NCBI RefSeq assembly: GCF_947492645.1
Contig: NZ_CANLMZ010000003.1
Coordinates: forward strand, 124,001-188,000
DNA length: 64,000 nt
Source: an uncultured Pontibacter sp.
Lineage (GTDB): Bacteria; Bacteroidota; Bacteroidia; Cytophagales; Hymenobacteraceae
Direction: 5' to 3'
Part shown: positions 52,395 through 61,603 of the stretch, piece by piece
Position numbering within the stretch: position 1 is the stretch's first letter
How the letters are laid out: the number at the start of each line of letters is the position of its first letter
Translations under genes and position numbers: made by a program
The notes under the pieces: model-generated
What the model was told of the DNA's origin: nothing
Database searches by the model: none
What the model saw: the letters and a program-made list of their open reading frames with translations, nothing else

Positions 52395-53285
52395 TTATGC
52401 CTCAGCCAGGCTTAAGCTCTCAATATAAGTCGCAACCTGCTGCATTAGCCACATTGGCGTAGAGGTTGCTCCGCAAATACCTACACTCTGCGCACTTGCA
52501 AACCACTCGGGCTGCAACTCCTGCTCATTTTCTACAAAGTAGCTGTTAGGGTTGTGGTTTTTGCATACGCTGTAAAGCGCTTTTCCGTTCGAGCTTTTCT
52601 TGCCGCTTACAAAAACCAGCACATCATGCTCCGTAGAGAACTTTGCCAGCTGCGGCTCACGGTTTGATACCTGGCGGCAAATGCTGTCGTTGGCATTAAA
52701 AGCCGGCTGGGTGCTATCTTCGTTGGCCTGCTTTATACGCTGCTCTATCAGTTCTTTAATATGGTAAAAGCCTTTGGTGCTCTTGGTGGTTTGGCTAAAC
52801 AACGTAACCGGGCGTGTAAAGTCTATTTTATCCAGGTCTTCTTCTGTGGTCACGATAATGGCCTCATCGCCTGTCTGGCCGGCTAACCCAATCACCTCGG
52901 CGTGGCCCACCTGGCCGTAAATCACGATCTGGCTGGCTTCGCTCAGGCCGCTGTCGTAAGCATGCTTTACACGGTTTTGCAGCTTAAGCACAACCGGGCA
53001 GGAGGCATCTATCAATTCAATGTTATTTTCTAATGCCAGCTTATATGTTTCTGGTGGTTCGCCGTGCGCTCTTATCAGTACTTTGCAGTCGCGCAGCTCT
53101 TTTAGTTGCTCGCGGTCTATTATGCGCAAACCCTTTTGGTAAAGGCGCTGCACCTCCATGCTGTTATGCACAATATCGCCTAAGCAGTAAAGCTCTTCAC
53201 AATTCTCCATTTCATCCTCAGCCATCTGTATCGCGAATTCCACGCCAAAGCAGTAGCCTGAGTTTTTATCGATGGTTACTTTCAT
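52395..53285 (-). CDS. ispH: 4-hydroxy-3-methylbut-2-enyl diphosphate reductase
   Basis: 296 residues. Last step of the methylerythritol phosphate isoprenoid pathway, giving IPP and DMAPP. The three iron-sulfur cysteines are C12 (GYCFGVE), C96 (DASCPVV) and C203 (DSICRQVSNRE). VGHAEVIGLAGQ and SQTTKST are conserved substrate loops, with GICGATSTPMW near the C terminus. It starts 12 bases after cmk on the same strand, a pairing usual in Bacteroidota. Confidence 0.95.
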   Translation of the reverse strand: MKVTIDKNSGYCFGVEFAIQMAEDEMENCEELYCLGDIVHNSMEVQRLYQKGLRIIDREQLKELRDCKVLIRAHGEPPETYKLALENNIELIDASCPVVLKLQNRVKHAYDSGLSEASQIVIYGQVGHAEVIGLAGQTGDEAIIVTTEEDLDKIDFTRPVTLFSQTTKSTKGFYHIKELIEQRIKQANEDSTQPAFNANDSICRQVSNREPQLAKFSTEHDVLVFVSGKKSSNGKALYSVCKNHNPNSYFVENEQELQPEWFASAQSVGICGATSTPMWLMQQVATYIESLSLAEA

Positions 53286-53297
53286 AATCTTACGCTC

Positions 53298-54002
53298 TTA
53301 AGCCTGATTTACAGTTCTCTCTTCGTTTATCAAAGCAGATGTTACCCTCTCCAAAACAAAATCAACCTGCTCATCTATTGTCATGTGCGAGGTATCGAGT
53401 AAGGCAGCATCTTCGGCACGGCGTAACGGGCTTTCGGCTCTCGTAGAGTCTATGTGGTCGCGCTTCTGCAGGTTTGCCTTAATATCGTCTAAGTTAACCA
53501 ACTGCTTCTTCTCCAACAACTCTACCTGCCGGCGCTTGGCGCGTGTGTCTACGTCTGCAGTCATAAAAATCTTCACCTCTGCATCCGGAAAAACTGCCGT
53601 ACCAATGTCTCGCCCATCCATTACCACACCGCGTTTCCTGCCCATCTTCTGCTGCTGTGCCACCATGGCGCGGCGCACATCTGCCACTACGCTTACCTCG
53701 CTTACCTGGTTAGAGATGTACATCTTGCGTATCTCATCTTCAACATTCAGGCCATTTAAGAAAACCTCGTTCCGCTGCGTTTTGGGGTTGTAATGGAAAT
53801 CGATCTCGATGTTGTTCAGGGCATCTTTGATCTCCTTTGGGTTGGTAAGCGATATATGATGATCGAGGAAGTATAACGTAACCGCACGGTACATGGCACC
53901 GGTATCAATGTAGGCATAGCCAAGTGCTGCTGCCACTAATTTTGCCGTGGTACTTTTACCGCATGAGGAATAGCCGTCAAGTGCGATTACGATCTTCTTC
54001 AT
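53298..54002 (-). CDS. cmk: Cytidylate kinase
   Basis: 234 residues. The P-loop is GYSSCGKSTTAK (about 10-21), the CMP-binding part YIDTGAMYRAVTLY (about 31-44), and GVVMDGRDIGTAVFPDAEVKIFMTAD the second nucleotide region. It phosphorylates CMP and dCMP. First of the cmk-ispH operon. A tiny lipoprotein frame lies upstream at 54024-54179 on the same strand. Confidence 0.95.
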   Translation of the reverse strand: MKKIVIALDGYSSCGKSTTAKLVAAALGYAYIDTGAMYRAVTLYFLDHHISLTNPKEIKDALNNIEIDFHYNPKTQRNEVFLNGLNVEDEIRKMYISNQVSEVSVVADVRRAMVAQQQKMGRKRGVVMDGRDIGTAVFPDAEVKIFMTADVDTRAKRRQVELLEKKQLVNLDDIKANLQKRDHIDSTRAESPLRRAEDAALLDTSHMTIDEQVDFVLERVTSALINEERTVNQA

Positions 54003-54023
54003 AAGAGAAAAATAAAAGGGAAT

Positions 54024-54179
54024 TTAGTTTGAGTCGCAAGGGCAAGGTTGGTTACCGCGCTTGCTCTTTTTCTGGTACTTAGCCGTTTTTTTCTGCTGAG
54101 GCGTTTTATTAGAGCACCCTGCCAGCGAGCCTGTGGCCAGGAAGCCTGCTAGAACCAAATATGAAATATACTTTCTCAA
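54024..54179 (-). CDS. Small lipoprotein with CxC ending
   Basis: 51 residues from a TTG start, LRKYISYLVLAGFLATGSLAGCSNKTP..., a good lipoprotein signal with lipobox LAGC. The rest is a Lys/Gln-rich tail closing PCPCDSN. No ATG is found upstream in frame before the divergent ade gene. It lies 21 bases before cmk, so it may lead that operon. Too short for routine gene calls; the lipobox is the main support. Function unknown. Confidence 0.55.
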   Translation of the reverse strand: MRKYISYLVLAGFLATGSLAGCSNKTPQQKKTAKYQKKSKRGNQPCPCDSN

Positions 54180-54265
54180 AACGACTGAATTTAATGCAAA
54201 TATAAAGTAATTTACCGTTTTAAGCCTTACGGCAAGGCAATTAATCGTAACAAAAACCTAGCACC

Positions 54266-55900
54266 ATGCACGCAGACTTCTCTGTTTCCGGACATATCAT
54301 AGACATACAACAACAAGATATTTACGCCGGCACTATTCATGTGTCAAACGGCCGCATTTCTAAAATAGTTCGTGAGGCCACAGCAGCAGGCAATTATATT
54401 TTACCGGGCTTTGTAGATGCCCACGTGCACGTAGAAAGCTCTATGCTGGTGCCCTGTGAGTTTGCCCGGCTGGCTGTTCCGCATGGTACGGTTGCTACTG
54501 TTTCAGATCCACACGAGATCGGAAACGTACTTGGCCTGGAGGGTGTGGAGTACATGATCGAGAATGGAAACAAGGTGCCGTTTAAGTTTTACTTTGGTGC
54601 GCCGTCCTGCGTACCTGCCACTCCTTTCGAGACTGCCGGCGCAGAAATAACGGCCGCTAATATAGAGAAATTGTTTCAGCGCGACGAGGTAAAGTACCTG
54701 GCAGAGATGATGAACTGGCCAGGCGTATTAAACAGAGATTCGGACGTGATGGAGAAGATAGCGCTGGCGCAGAAGTATAACAAAGCCGTTGACGGACACG
54801 CACCGGGGTTGCGAGGCGAGCAGGCAGCAGCTTATGCAGCAGCCGGCATCACCACCGACCACGAATGCTTTACCGCCGAAGAGGCTTTGGATAAATTAGC
54901 TGTTGGCATGAAGATCCTCATCAGAGAAGGTAGCGCCGCTAAAAACTTCGAAGCCCTTATCCCGCTGTTGCCTGAGCACTATCAAAACATCATGTTCTGC
55001 TCCGACGACAAGCACCCCGACAACCTGGTAGAAGGCCATGTCAACTTGCTGGTAAAGCGTGCATTGGCAAAGGGCAACGACCTGTTTCATGTGTTACAGG
55101 CAGCCTGTGTAAACCCGGTGCAGCACTATAAACTGGATGTAGGCCTGCTGCGCGAAGGCGATCCTGCCGATTTTATACTTATCGATAACCCTGAAGAATT
55201 TAACGTACAGGCTACTTACATTAACGGGCAGCTGGTGGCAGAGCAGGGCAAATCTAAAATCGAGTTTACGCCAAGCGAAGAGATCAACAACTTTGACACC
55301 GACGAAAAGGCTGCAGAGCAGTTTAAAATACCGGCCGCCAATGCAACTAAAATACGTGTGATAGAAGCATACGACGGCCAACTGATTACAAAGGAAGTAT
55401 GGGCAGACGCTAAGATCGAAAATGGTTTTATCGAAGGAGATGTAGCGAATGATGTGCTGAAACTGGCTGTGGTAAACCGCTACGAAAACACTATCCCGGC
55501 TGTGGCCTTCATAAAAAACGTAGGGCTAAAAGAAGGCGCCATTGCCTCTTCTGTAGGTCACGATTCGCATAACATTATAGCTGTAGGCGTAGATGATGAA
55601 AGTATAGCCAGAGCCGTTAACCTGATTATACAGGCAAAAGGTGGTGTGGCAGCCGTGGGCCTGGGCAAAGAAGAACTGTTACCCTTACCGGTGGCGGGCA
55701 TCATGTCGGCGCAGGACGGGTATAAAGTAGCGGAAGCTTACTCGGCTATTGATAAAATGAGCAAGGCAATGGGCAGCAAACTGGAGTCTCCTTTCATGAC
55801 TTTATCATTTATGGCGCTGTTGGTAATCCCATCGCTTAAGCTGAGCGATAAAGGTTTATTTAACGGAGACGTGTTTCAGTTCGTACCAGTAGCAGAGTAA
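54266..55900 (+). CDS. ade: Adenine deaminase
   Basis: 544 residues, amidohydrolase fold. Metal ligands are in [12 protein letters not shown] (about 50-61) and DGHAPGLRG (about 174-182), with [12 protein letters not shown] and SDDKHPDNL further on. The C-terminal half (about 345-544) is the family-specific domain with [14 protein letters not shown]. It converts adenine to hypoxanthine and ammonia in purine salvage. Monocistronic in appearance; the next gene is 53 bases downstream. Confidence 0.93.
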   Translation: MHADFSVSGHIIDIQQQDIYAGTIHVSNGRISKIVREATAAGNYILPGFVDAHVHVESSMLVPCEFARLAVPHGTVATVSDPHEIGNVLGLEGVEYMIENGNKVPFKFYFGAPSCVPATPFETAGAEITAANIEKLFQRDEVKYLAEMMNWPGVLNRDSDVMEKIALAQKYNKAVDGHAPGLRGEQAAAYAAAGITTDHECFTAEEALDKLAVGMKILIREGSAAKNFEALIPLLPEHYQNIMFCSDDKHPDNLVEGHVNLLVKRALAKGNDLFHVLQAACVNPVQHYKLDVGLLREGDPADFILIDNPEEFNVQATYINGQLVAEQGKSKIEFTPSEEINNFDTDEKAAEQFKIPAANATKIRVIEAYDGQLITKEVWADAKIENGFIEGDVANDVLKLAVVNRYENTIPAVAFIKNVGLKEGAIASSVGHDSHNIIAVGVDDESIARAVNLIIQAKGGVAAVGLGKEELLPLPVAGIMSAQDGYKVAEAYSAIDKMSKAMGSKLESPFMTLSFMALLVIPSLKLSDKGLFNGDVFQFVPVAE

Positions 55901-55953
55901 TCTTATAACGCAGCAATGTATAAATTTAGTTAGCCCACACAGGGCTGCAGCAA

Positions 55954-56802
55954 ATGGAGGAGCTTATCCTTTTTCTGGTTGGCGTTTTGGTTAGCGCCTT
56001 TGGTACAGTCATCGGGTTTGGTGGGGGTGTGTTTATGGTGCCCATTCTTATCATCTTCTTTGGCTATAACATCGAAATAGCAATTGGCTCTACCATGGCT
56101 GCACTTGTTCCGGCTTCTGTAATAGCCTCTGTTTTTAACCTCCGCGACAGAAGTATAGACTATGTGGTAGGCACACTCATACAGTTGCCTGCGGTCGTGG
56201 GTACTGTGTTAGGAGCGTTTATGGTGGCGTTTATGCCGGTGTTGAAGCTACAGTTTGTTTTTGCGCTGTTTGTTGTTGCCATCGGAGCCACCATGTTTGC
56301 CCCAAAAAAGAAAAAGGCAAGGTCTAAGCGCTCAGGGGTGATGTACCGCATGCGCAGGGTGCCTACTTCTTTTATTCGTAAGAACAAGGCAAAGCACCTG
56401 GCTTACAGGCTTAATGCAGGTTTGGTATCAACTTTCGGGTTTGTATCGGGTGTTATGGCCGGGCTTTTTGGCATTGGGGGTGGCTTTGTGCAAACGCCTG
56501 CCATGATCAAGCTTTTCCGGATACCGCCGCAAATTGCCACCTCTACCTCCTTATTTATACTTGTAATCACCAGCTTTACAGGGTTTATAAGCCACTTCTT
56601 ACTAGGTAACGTCATGTGGAGCCGTAGCCTGCCTTTAGTAGCTGCCTTTGCTTTGGGCGCCTTGGGAGGTAACTTACTTAAAAAGCGCAGCGGACCTCAA
56701 GGGCTTAAAATGGAGAAACTTATCGGCATTGGGCTTTTCCTGGCGGGTTTCGGCGTTCTCATGAACCTGGCTATCAAATCCAAATTCGGCTTTTCCTTTT
56801 AG
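55954..56802 (+). CDS. Sulfite exporter TauE/SafE family permease
   Basis: 282 residues with about eight TM helices. The first half has GTVIGFGGGVFMVPILI (about 18-34), the second its echo GVMAGLFGIGGGFVQTPAMI (about 166-185), both family hallmarks. A basic loop lies between (KKKKARSKRSG). It may export sulfite or organosulfonates or a related anion; the substrate is not decided. Ends at the bidirectional terminator 56865-56914. Confidence 0.88.
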   Translation: MEELILFLVGVLVSAFGTVIGFGGGVFMVPILIIFFGYNIEIAIGSTMAALVPASVIASVFNLRDRSIDYVVGTLIQLPAVVGTVLGAFMVAFMPVLKLQFVFALFVVAIGATMFAPKKKKARSKRSGVMYRMRRVPTSFIRKNKAKHLAYRLNAGLVSTFGFVSGVMAGLFGIGGGFVQTPAMIKLFRIPPQIATSTSLFILVITSFTGFISHFLLGNVMWSRSLPLVAAFALGALGGNLLKKRSGPQGLKMEKLIGIGLFLAGFGVLMNLAIKSKFGFSF

Positions 56803-56864
56803 TTTATACTTTAAAGCACAGGTGGCGCGTATCACTCATGTTAAGGTACGGCTATACTACTAGC

Positions 56865-56914
56865 CATTAAAAGCAAAAGCCAACTGCGCTGGCAGTTGGC
56901 TTTTGCTTTTAATG
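56865..56914. terminator. Bidirectional terminator
   Basis: 23-bp perfect arms (56865-56887 and 56892-56914), 4-nt loop, A-rich and T-rich outer parts, between convergent genes. Confidence 0.92.
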
Positions 56915-56925
56915 CTTCTTACAGC

Positions 56926-57348
56926 TTATTCCTTAAAGTGCTTATCCAAAAGCTCTTTAACTTTATCTATGTTTAAAGGCTTTATAAGATACTCTGCCGC
57001 ATAGCTTCTGGCGGTTTCCGTATCCTGCGGATGCGTAGAGCTGGTTAGTACAGCCATCACGATTCCATCCTTAAACTCATCGTTCAAGCGATCATACAAG
57101 TCCAGCATCTCAAACCCATCCATTACAGGCATATTGATATCCAGCAGGATCAACTGTGGCTTAAAGTAATCTTTGTTGCTTGGGTCGTAGTTATTGTTGC
57201 TGATGTTATACAGGTAATCGAATGCCTGCTTCCCATTCACGAAAGTGCGTATCTTATCTGTTACCTCCAGCCTTTCAAGCAAGCGGCGGTTCAGGAAATT
57301 AGTAGTTTCGTCATCATCGATGAGCAATACTCCTGATAACTTTTTCAT
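56926..57348 (-). CDS. Response regulator receiver-domain protein
   Basis: 140 residues from the ATG giving MKKLSGVLLIDDD; a GTG five codons upstream is possible. A lone receiver domain: acidic DDD near residues 11-13, phospho-acceptor Asp in LILLDINMPVMDG (about D70), Thr/Ser in VLTSS and Lys in YLIKPL. There is no output domain. A histidine kinase is not adjacent, so it probably works with a remote kinase as a phospho-relay or protein-contact switch. Confidence 0.9.
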   Translation of the reverse strand: MKKLSGVLLIDDDETTNFLNRRLLERLEVTDKIRTFVNGKQAFDYLYNISNNNYDPSNKDYFKPQLILLDINMPVMDGFEMLDLYDRLNDEFKDGIVMAVLTSSTHPQDTETARSYAAEYLIKPLNIDKVKELLDKHFKE

Positions 57349-57477
57349 GGCGGGTGTTTTCACTAAGGGCTTTACTTTGCAAGCGCAACTTACAAGGGGT
57401 TGCTACACAAAGCTAAATTCATTATGTAAGTATAGCAAATCTACGCATTATACTCAATAAGCAGTATCAGATAGCTA

Positions 57478-57536
57478 CAAAAATACTGAGCGCAACAAGC
57501 CAAGGCTCCCAAGGAGGGGCCTCTTCTTGTTGCGCC
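57478..57536 (-). terminator. Terminator after the cystathionine-synthase type gene
   Basis: 10-bp outer arms GCGCAACAAG/CTTGTTGCGC (57490-57499 and 57526-57535) plus inner imperfect pairs AGGCTCC/GGGGCCT. T-rich after the stem on the minus strand. Confidence 0.75.
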
Positions 57537-57543
57537 AGAAAAC

Positions 57544-58530
57544 TTAATCGATGTACCCTTGGGCGCGCATCCACTCATCATTGTAGATTTTGCCCAGGTA
57601 GCGTGTGCCGTGGTCTGGCAACAGCACTACAACCACATCATTTTCAGTCAGGTTATTATCGCGGATGTACTCAAGTGCACCGTAAACTGCCGTGCCGCAA
57701 GACCAACCAACAAAAAGACCTTCCTCTTTCGCTAATCTTCTTGTCATCACAGCGCCATCTTTATCAGTTACTTTTATAAACTGATCAATCACATCAAAAT
57801 CAACGTTTTTCGGAAGTATGTCTTCACCGATGCCTTCTGTGGCATAAGAGTAAATTTCGTTCTCGTCAAAAATACCCGTCTCTTTATACTTCTTAAAAAC
57901 AGAGCCATAAGTATCAATACCGATTGTCTGTACTGCCGGGTTCTTTTCCTTCAGGTACCTGGAGATGCCTGTAACCGTACCACCTGTTCCAACACCAGTA
58001 ATAAAGTGTGTTACTTTACCATCTGTCTGCTCCCATATCTCAGGGCCTGTGCTCTCGTAGTGGGCAGCCCAGTTAGACATGTTATCGTACTGGTTCGGAT
58101 AAAAAGAATTTGGAATCTCCTCGTTCAGGCGCTTTGCAACAGAGTAGTATGAGTCCGGATGATCTGGGGAAACATTGGTAGGGCAAACCCTTACCTCGGC
58201 ACCTACGGCACGCAGAATGTCCATTTTCTCTTTGCTCTGCTTATCGGCCAGGGTGAAAATGCATTTATAACCTTTCGCGATGGCAGCAAGTGCAAGACCC
58301 ATACCTGTGTTGCCTGATGTACCTTCGATAATGGTGCCGCCCGGCTTTAGAATACCCGCTTTCTCCGCATCTTCTATCATCTTGATAGCCATACGGTCTT
58401 TAACTGAGTTTCCAGGGTTAAGGTATTCTACCTTGGCCAGTACCGTAGCCTTTATGCCTTCCGTAACGTTATTTAACTTAACTAAGGGTGTGTTACCGAT
58501 TGCCTCGGTAATATGATTCAGATATTTCAT
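57544..58530 (-). CDS. PLP-dependent cystathionine beta-synthase/cysteine synthase family enzyme
   Basis: 328 residues. K44 in NPGNSVKDR binds PLP; EGTSGNTG replaces the PTSGNTG of CysK. Two blocks match cystathionine beta-synthases rather than CysK: SYYSVAKRLNEEIPNSFYPNQYDNMSNWAAHYESTGPEIWEQ and the GVGTGGTVTGISRYLKEKNP loop. The regulatory CBS-domain pair of the long enzymes is missing, giving a core-only form. It probably condenses serine (or its acetyl ester) with homocysteine, in transsulfuration. A TACCTTTG -7 box is upstream. Confidence 0.87.
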   Translation of the reverse strand: MKYLNHITEAIGNTPLVKLNNVTEGIKATVLAKVEYLNPGNSVKDRMAIKMIEDAEKAGILKPGGTIIEGTSGNTGMGLALAAIAKGYKCIFTLADKQSKEKMDILRAVGAEVRVCPTNVSPDHPDSYYSVAKRLNEEIPNSFYPNQYDNMSNWAAHYESTGPEIWEQTDGKVTHFITGVGTGGTVTGISRYLKEKNPAVQTIGIDTYGSVFKKYKETGIFDENEIYSYATEGIGEDILPKNVDFDVIDQFIKVTDKDGAVMTRRLAKEEGLFVGWSCGTAVYGALEYIRDNNLTENDVVVVLLPDHGTRYLGKIYNDEWMRAQGYID

Positions 58531-58553
58531 CTAAGACAATTTAAATTTTGGTG

Positions 58554-58561
58554 CAAAGGTA
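58554..58561 (-). promoter_or_regulatory. Candidate -7 box of the cystathionine-synthase type gene
   Basis: TACCTTTG on the minus strand matches TANNTTTG and sits 23 bases upstream of the ATG. No TTTG at the -33 distance. Confidence 0.4.
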
Positions 58562-58781
58562 AGAAATTAAAATAAATGGAATAATACATAGCATTTAGGC
58601 TATACTTAAGCGCAATTTTAAAACTGGTGCGGTTTAGCTAAACCTAAGAATATTGTTCCACATGGCACTATAAGGCTTTTACAGATCATGCCTACAGGTG
58701 CCTTGGCTAAACAACAGCAGTATAGGCACATCTTGTTCCGGCTTAAAGCATTGTATGTTCCTATATTAGCCTTAACTATTT

Positions 58782-58812
58782 TTTGTAAGCGCCATAAAAA
58801 AGCCTATTTTTG
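58782..58812 (+). promoter_or_regulatory. Consensus Bacteroidota promoter of sucD
   Basis: TTTG (58782-58785), exactly 19 bases, then TATTTTTG (58805-58812), a full match to TTTG-N19-TANNTTTG. The start codon follows 47 bases later. The best promoter in the window. Confidence 0.82.
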
Positions 58813-58859
58813 CACATCCTTATAGTTCGACTTGTTTATACAAACTAAAAAAGATACAC

Positions 58860-59750
58860 ATGAGTGTTTTAGTAAATAAAGATTCGAAAGTAATCGTACA
58901 GGGCTTCACAGGCTCTGAAGGTTCTTTTCACGCTTCTCAGATGATTGAGTATGGCACCAACGTAGTAGGCGGTGTAACTCCGGGCAAAGGTGGCAACAAC
59001 CACTTGGACCTTCCTGTTTTCAATACAGTAGAAGATGCTGTAAAGAGAACCGGCGCTGATGTATCTATCATTTTTGTTCCGCCTGCTTTTGCCGCAGACG
59101 CCATTATGGAAGCCGCTGATGCTGGCATAAAAGTAATTGTTGCTATTACAGAGGGTATTCCTGTGAAGGATATGGTAATGGCTAAAAATTACCTGAAAGG
59201 CAAAGACGTAACACTTATTGGCCCTAACTGCCCGGGTGTTATCACGCCAGGCGAGGCTAAAGTTGGTATTATGCCAGGTTTCGTGTTCAAGTCAGGCCGT
59301 ATCGGTATCGTATCTAAATCTGGTACATTAACTTACGAAGCTGCCGACCAGATCGTGAAAGCAGGCTTAGGTATTTCTACAGCTATCGGTATCGGTGGTG
59401 ACCCGATTATCGGAACGCCTACTAAAGACGCTGTGCAGTTATTGATGGAAGACCCTGAGACTGATGCGATTGTAATGATCGGTGAGATTGGTGGTAACTA
59501 CGAGGCTATGGCTTCTAAGTACATTCAGGAAACTGGCAACAAGAAGCCGGTTGTAGGTTTCATCGCTGGCCAAACTGCTCCGGCTGGTCGTCGTATGGGC
59601 CACGCAGGTGCTATTGTTGGCGGTGCTGATGATACTGCTGCTGCTAAAATGGCGATCATGCGTGAGTGTGGCATCAATGTAGTGGAGTCTCCTGCCGAAA
59701 TCGGTGAGGCGATGGTTAAAGCACTACAGGAAGCAGGCATTTCAGCTTAG
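58860..59750 (+). CDS. sucD: Succinate-CoA ligase subunit alpha
   Basis: 296 residues. N-terminal CoA-binding domain: [21 protein letters not shown] (about 14-34) and [20 protein letters not shown]. Active-site His in [11 protein letters not shown] (about H248), which is phosphorylated during the reaction. It is the TCA-cycle enzyme that couples succinyl-CoA to nucleotide phosphorylation. The beta subunit gene is not in the window. Codon use is markedly biased to preferred codons, fitting high expression, and the promoter is consensus. Confidence 0.95.
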   Translation: MSVLVNKDSKVIVQGFTGSEGSFHASQMIEYGTNVVGGVTPGKGGNNHLDLPVFNTVEDAVKRTGADVSIIFVPPAFAADAIMEAADAGIKVIVAITEGIPVKDMVMAKNYLKGKDVTLIGPNCPGVITPGEAKVGIMPGFVFKSGRIGIVSKSGTLTYEAADQIVKAGLGISTAIGIGGDPIIGTPTKDAVQLLMEDPETDAIVMIGEIGGNYEAMASKYIQETGNKKPVVGFIAGQTAPAGRRMGHAGAIVGGADDTAAAKMAIMRECGINVVESPAEIGEAMVKALQEAGISA

Positions 59751-59785
59751 TCAAAGCGAAATATACTTCAAAAGTATAAATCATA

Positions 59786-59820
59786 AAAGAGGCTGTCCGC
59801 AAAGGCAGCCTCTTTCTTTT
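59786..59820 (+). terminator. Terminator after sucD
   Basis: 10-bp arms AAAGAGGCTG/CAGCCTCTTT (59786-59795 and 59806-59815), T-rich on the right. AAGTATAA lies just upstream. Confidence 0.85.
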
Positions 59821-59858
59821 ACATCAACTGCGAAAAAAGAAGCATTGCAACGCCTTCA

Positions 59859-60839
59859 TTAAATCTTGCTTACTATCTTATCCATTATTAGTGTGGAACG
59901 CGCAGCGGCAGAAACTGAACCCATACATTTCCCCTCCCCTGTTAACTCCTCTACAATCGACTGTATAAAAGGCTGCTGCACATGAACCGGAGGTGGCAGC
60001 AAAAATTCCTGTATTCCTTCCGCCGTTTCCAATTGAATAGGATTTTGTAAGGCAAACGTCGGAAAAATTATTCTCCCCTTGCTCCCCACTATCTCAATAC
60101 TATCCTCTTGCTGCTGCTCTGTAACGCTAAAGCACCACACTCCGCTACCTAAAACGCCGTTATCAAACTTAAATTGAGCCGTAACAAGATCATCAGCAGC
60201 ATATAAACCAGCCTGGTTTGTTGCCTGTCCGGAAGCATCTGCCAGAGGACCAAGTATAAAATCGAGGATGTCGAATTGGTGCGCCGCAAGGTCATGAAAC
60301 AAACCTCCTCCCGAGATCTCAGGCTGCACACGCCAGGGTATCTCATGCTTATATAGGTGTGGTTGCAGCGGTTGGTACAGTTTGATGTTCACAAACCGAA
60401 TGTCTCCGATAAACCTGCTCTGCACCAACTCCTTTACTTTAAGAAATGCCTGCTGCCCCCTTCTGTAGTATGCCACGAACAAAGGTACTCCAGCATCCGA
60501 ACAGGCCGTAATCATTTGCTGGCATTGCGCATAATTAAGCGCCATAGGCTTTTCTACATACACAGGCTTCCCTGCGGCAGCAACCTGTAAAGTGTAAGCC
60601 GCATGCGTATCAGGTGGAGTGGCTATGTAAACCGCATCAACCTCCGGGTCATTTATAAGGTCGGCGGCAGTAGTATACCATCTGGGGACGCCGTGGCGTT
60701 GCGCGTAGTCTTTTGCTTTGGCAGCATCGCGTCGCATAACAGCTACTAACTCAGAATGCTTGATCTTGCTGAATGCCGGCCCACTTTTTACTTCTGTAAC
60801 GTTACCACAACCGATGATTCCCCAGCGTACCTTTTTCAT
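59859..60839 (-). CDS. Gfo/Idh/MocA-family NAD(P)-dependent oxidoreductase
   Basis: 326 residues. The Rossmann motif is GIIGCGNVTEVKSGPAF (about 7-23), with YIATPPDTHAAY and the catalytic EKPMALN (about 95-101). The C-terminal domain (about 125-300) has ISGGGLFHDLAAHQFDILDFI, in which His is the usual second catalytic residue. It likely oxidises or reduces a sugar or inositol-type substrate. Convergent to sucD; the substrate is not known. Confidence 0.88.
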   Translation of the reverse strand: MKKVRWGIIGCGNVTEVKSGPAFSKIKHSELVAVMRRDAAKAKDYAQRHGVPRWYTTAADLINDPEVDAVYIATPPDTHAAYTLQVAAAGKPVYVEKPMALNYAQCQQMITACSDAGVPLFVAYYRRGQQAFLKVKELVQSRFIGDIRFVNIKLYQPLQPHLYKHEIPWRVQPEISGGGLFHDLAAHQFDILDFILGPLADASGQATNQAGLYAADDLVTAQFKFDNGVLGSGVWCFSVTEQQQEDSIEIVGSKGRIIFPTFALQNPIQLETAEGIQEFLLPPPVHVQQPFIQSIVEELTGEGKCMGSVSAAARSTLIMDKIVSKI

Positions 60840-60888
60840 TTTTTTTAATAATAAAGTATAGGCTCTCTTTTAAATCTCAAGAAACAGA

Positions 60889-60937
60889 AAGGGCAATATC
60901 ATCAAAATCTTTAAAAGACTTCAATACTATTGCCCTT
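60889..60937 (-). terminator. Candidate terminator after dps
   Basis: 9-bp arms AAGGGCAAT/ATTGCCCTT (60889-60897 and 60929-60937) with a long loop that itself has a short hairpin. Moderate. Confidence 0.5.
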
Positions 60938-60965
60938 CATTCTTAAAGGTAAATGCTTTTATACT

Positions 60966-61439
60966 TTAGCTCAGGAAAGCGTTCAGCATCCAAAGGGTTT
61001 TCTCATTCTCATTAATATCTTCGCTTATCAGGCTTACAGTACCTTCGTCTCCGGTTTCTGCTGCCATACTTAAAATCTCACGCTCCAGGCTAAGCAGTAA
61101 GGTCAGGTTTTCCTGTGTTGCCCTTACCGTTTCAATATCACCGCTTATATTGCCGGCCTCTGTTATACTTGCAACACGCACATAATCCGAGAAAGTATGA
61201 AGTGGCGTTTGCCCGATTGTCAGAATTCTTTCTGCTATCTCATCAATGCGCGTTAAAGCCCCATTGTATAGTTCCTCAAACTTGGCATGCAACTGAAAAA
61301 AATGCACCCCTTTGATGTTCCAGTGAAAGCCGCGTAAGTTTTGATAGTATAAATGGTAATTAGCAAGAAGCTCATTTAATTTTTCTGCGATCTCTCTGCT
61401 GTCGGCTTTTTGTAGTCCTATTCGGTTTAGTTTATCCAT
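60966..61439 (-). CDS. dps: Dps DNA-protection ferritin
   Basis: 157 residues, classical size. Ferroxidase ligands are in NLRGFHWNIKGVHFFQLHAKFEELYNGALTRIDEIAER (His about 40, His about 52, Asp, Glu). It stores iron using hydrogen peroxide and protects DNA. Divergent from the oxyR gene over 164 bases, the arrangement expected if OxyR controls it (inference). It lacks the basic tail and CxxC of the second Dps at 38544-39173. Confidence 0.93.
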   Translation of the reverse strand: MDKLNRIGLQKADSREIAEKLNELLANYHLYYQNLRGFHWNIKGVHFFQLHAKFEELYNGALTRIDEIAERILTIGQTPLHTFSDYVRVASITEAGNISGDIETVRATQENLTLLLSLEREILSMAAETGDEGTVSLISEDINENEKTLWMLNAFLS

Positions 61440-61475
61440 AGTTTAATTTTATTTATCTGTATTCTTAGTACGTCT

Positions 61476-61507
61476 CAAAAATGCTTATACTTGCCATATA
61501 AATCAAA
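61476..61507 (-). promoter_or_regulatory. Candidate dps promoter
   Basis: On the minus strand TTTG, 20 bases, then CATTTTTG, one mismatch from TANNTTTG. It is 37 bases upstream of the dps start. Confidence 0.45.
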
Positions 61508-61546
61508 TTGATATAATTTATACTATAATTGACAACAGCTATAAAC

Positions 61547-61554
61547 TATATTTG
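61547..61554 (+). promoter_or_regulatory. Candidate -7 box of oxyR
   Basis: TATATTTG matches TANNTTTG and ends 49 bases before the oxyR ATG. No TTTG at the -33 position. Confidence 0.4.
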
Positions 61555-61603
61555 TTTAACAGCCATTATGCTGCAAGTATAGCTTATACTATCTTTCTGA
61601 AAA

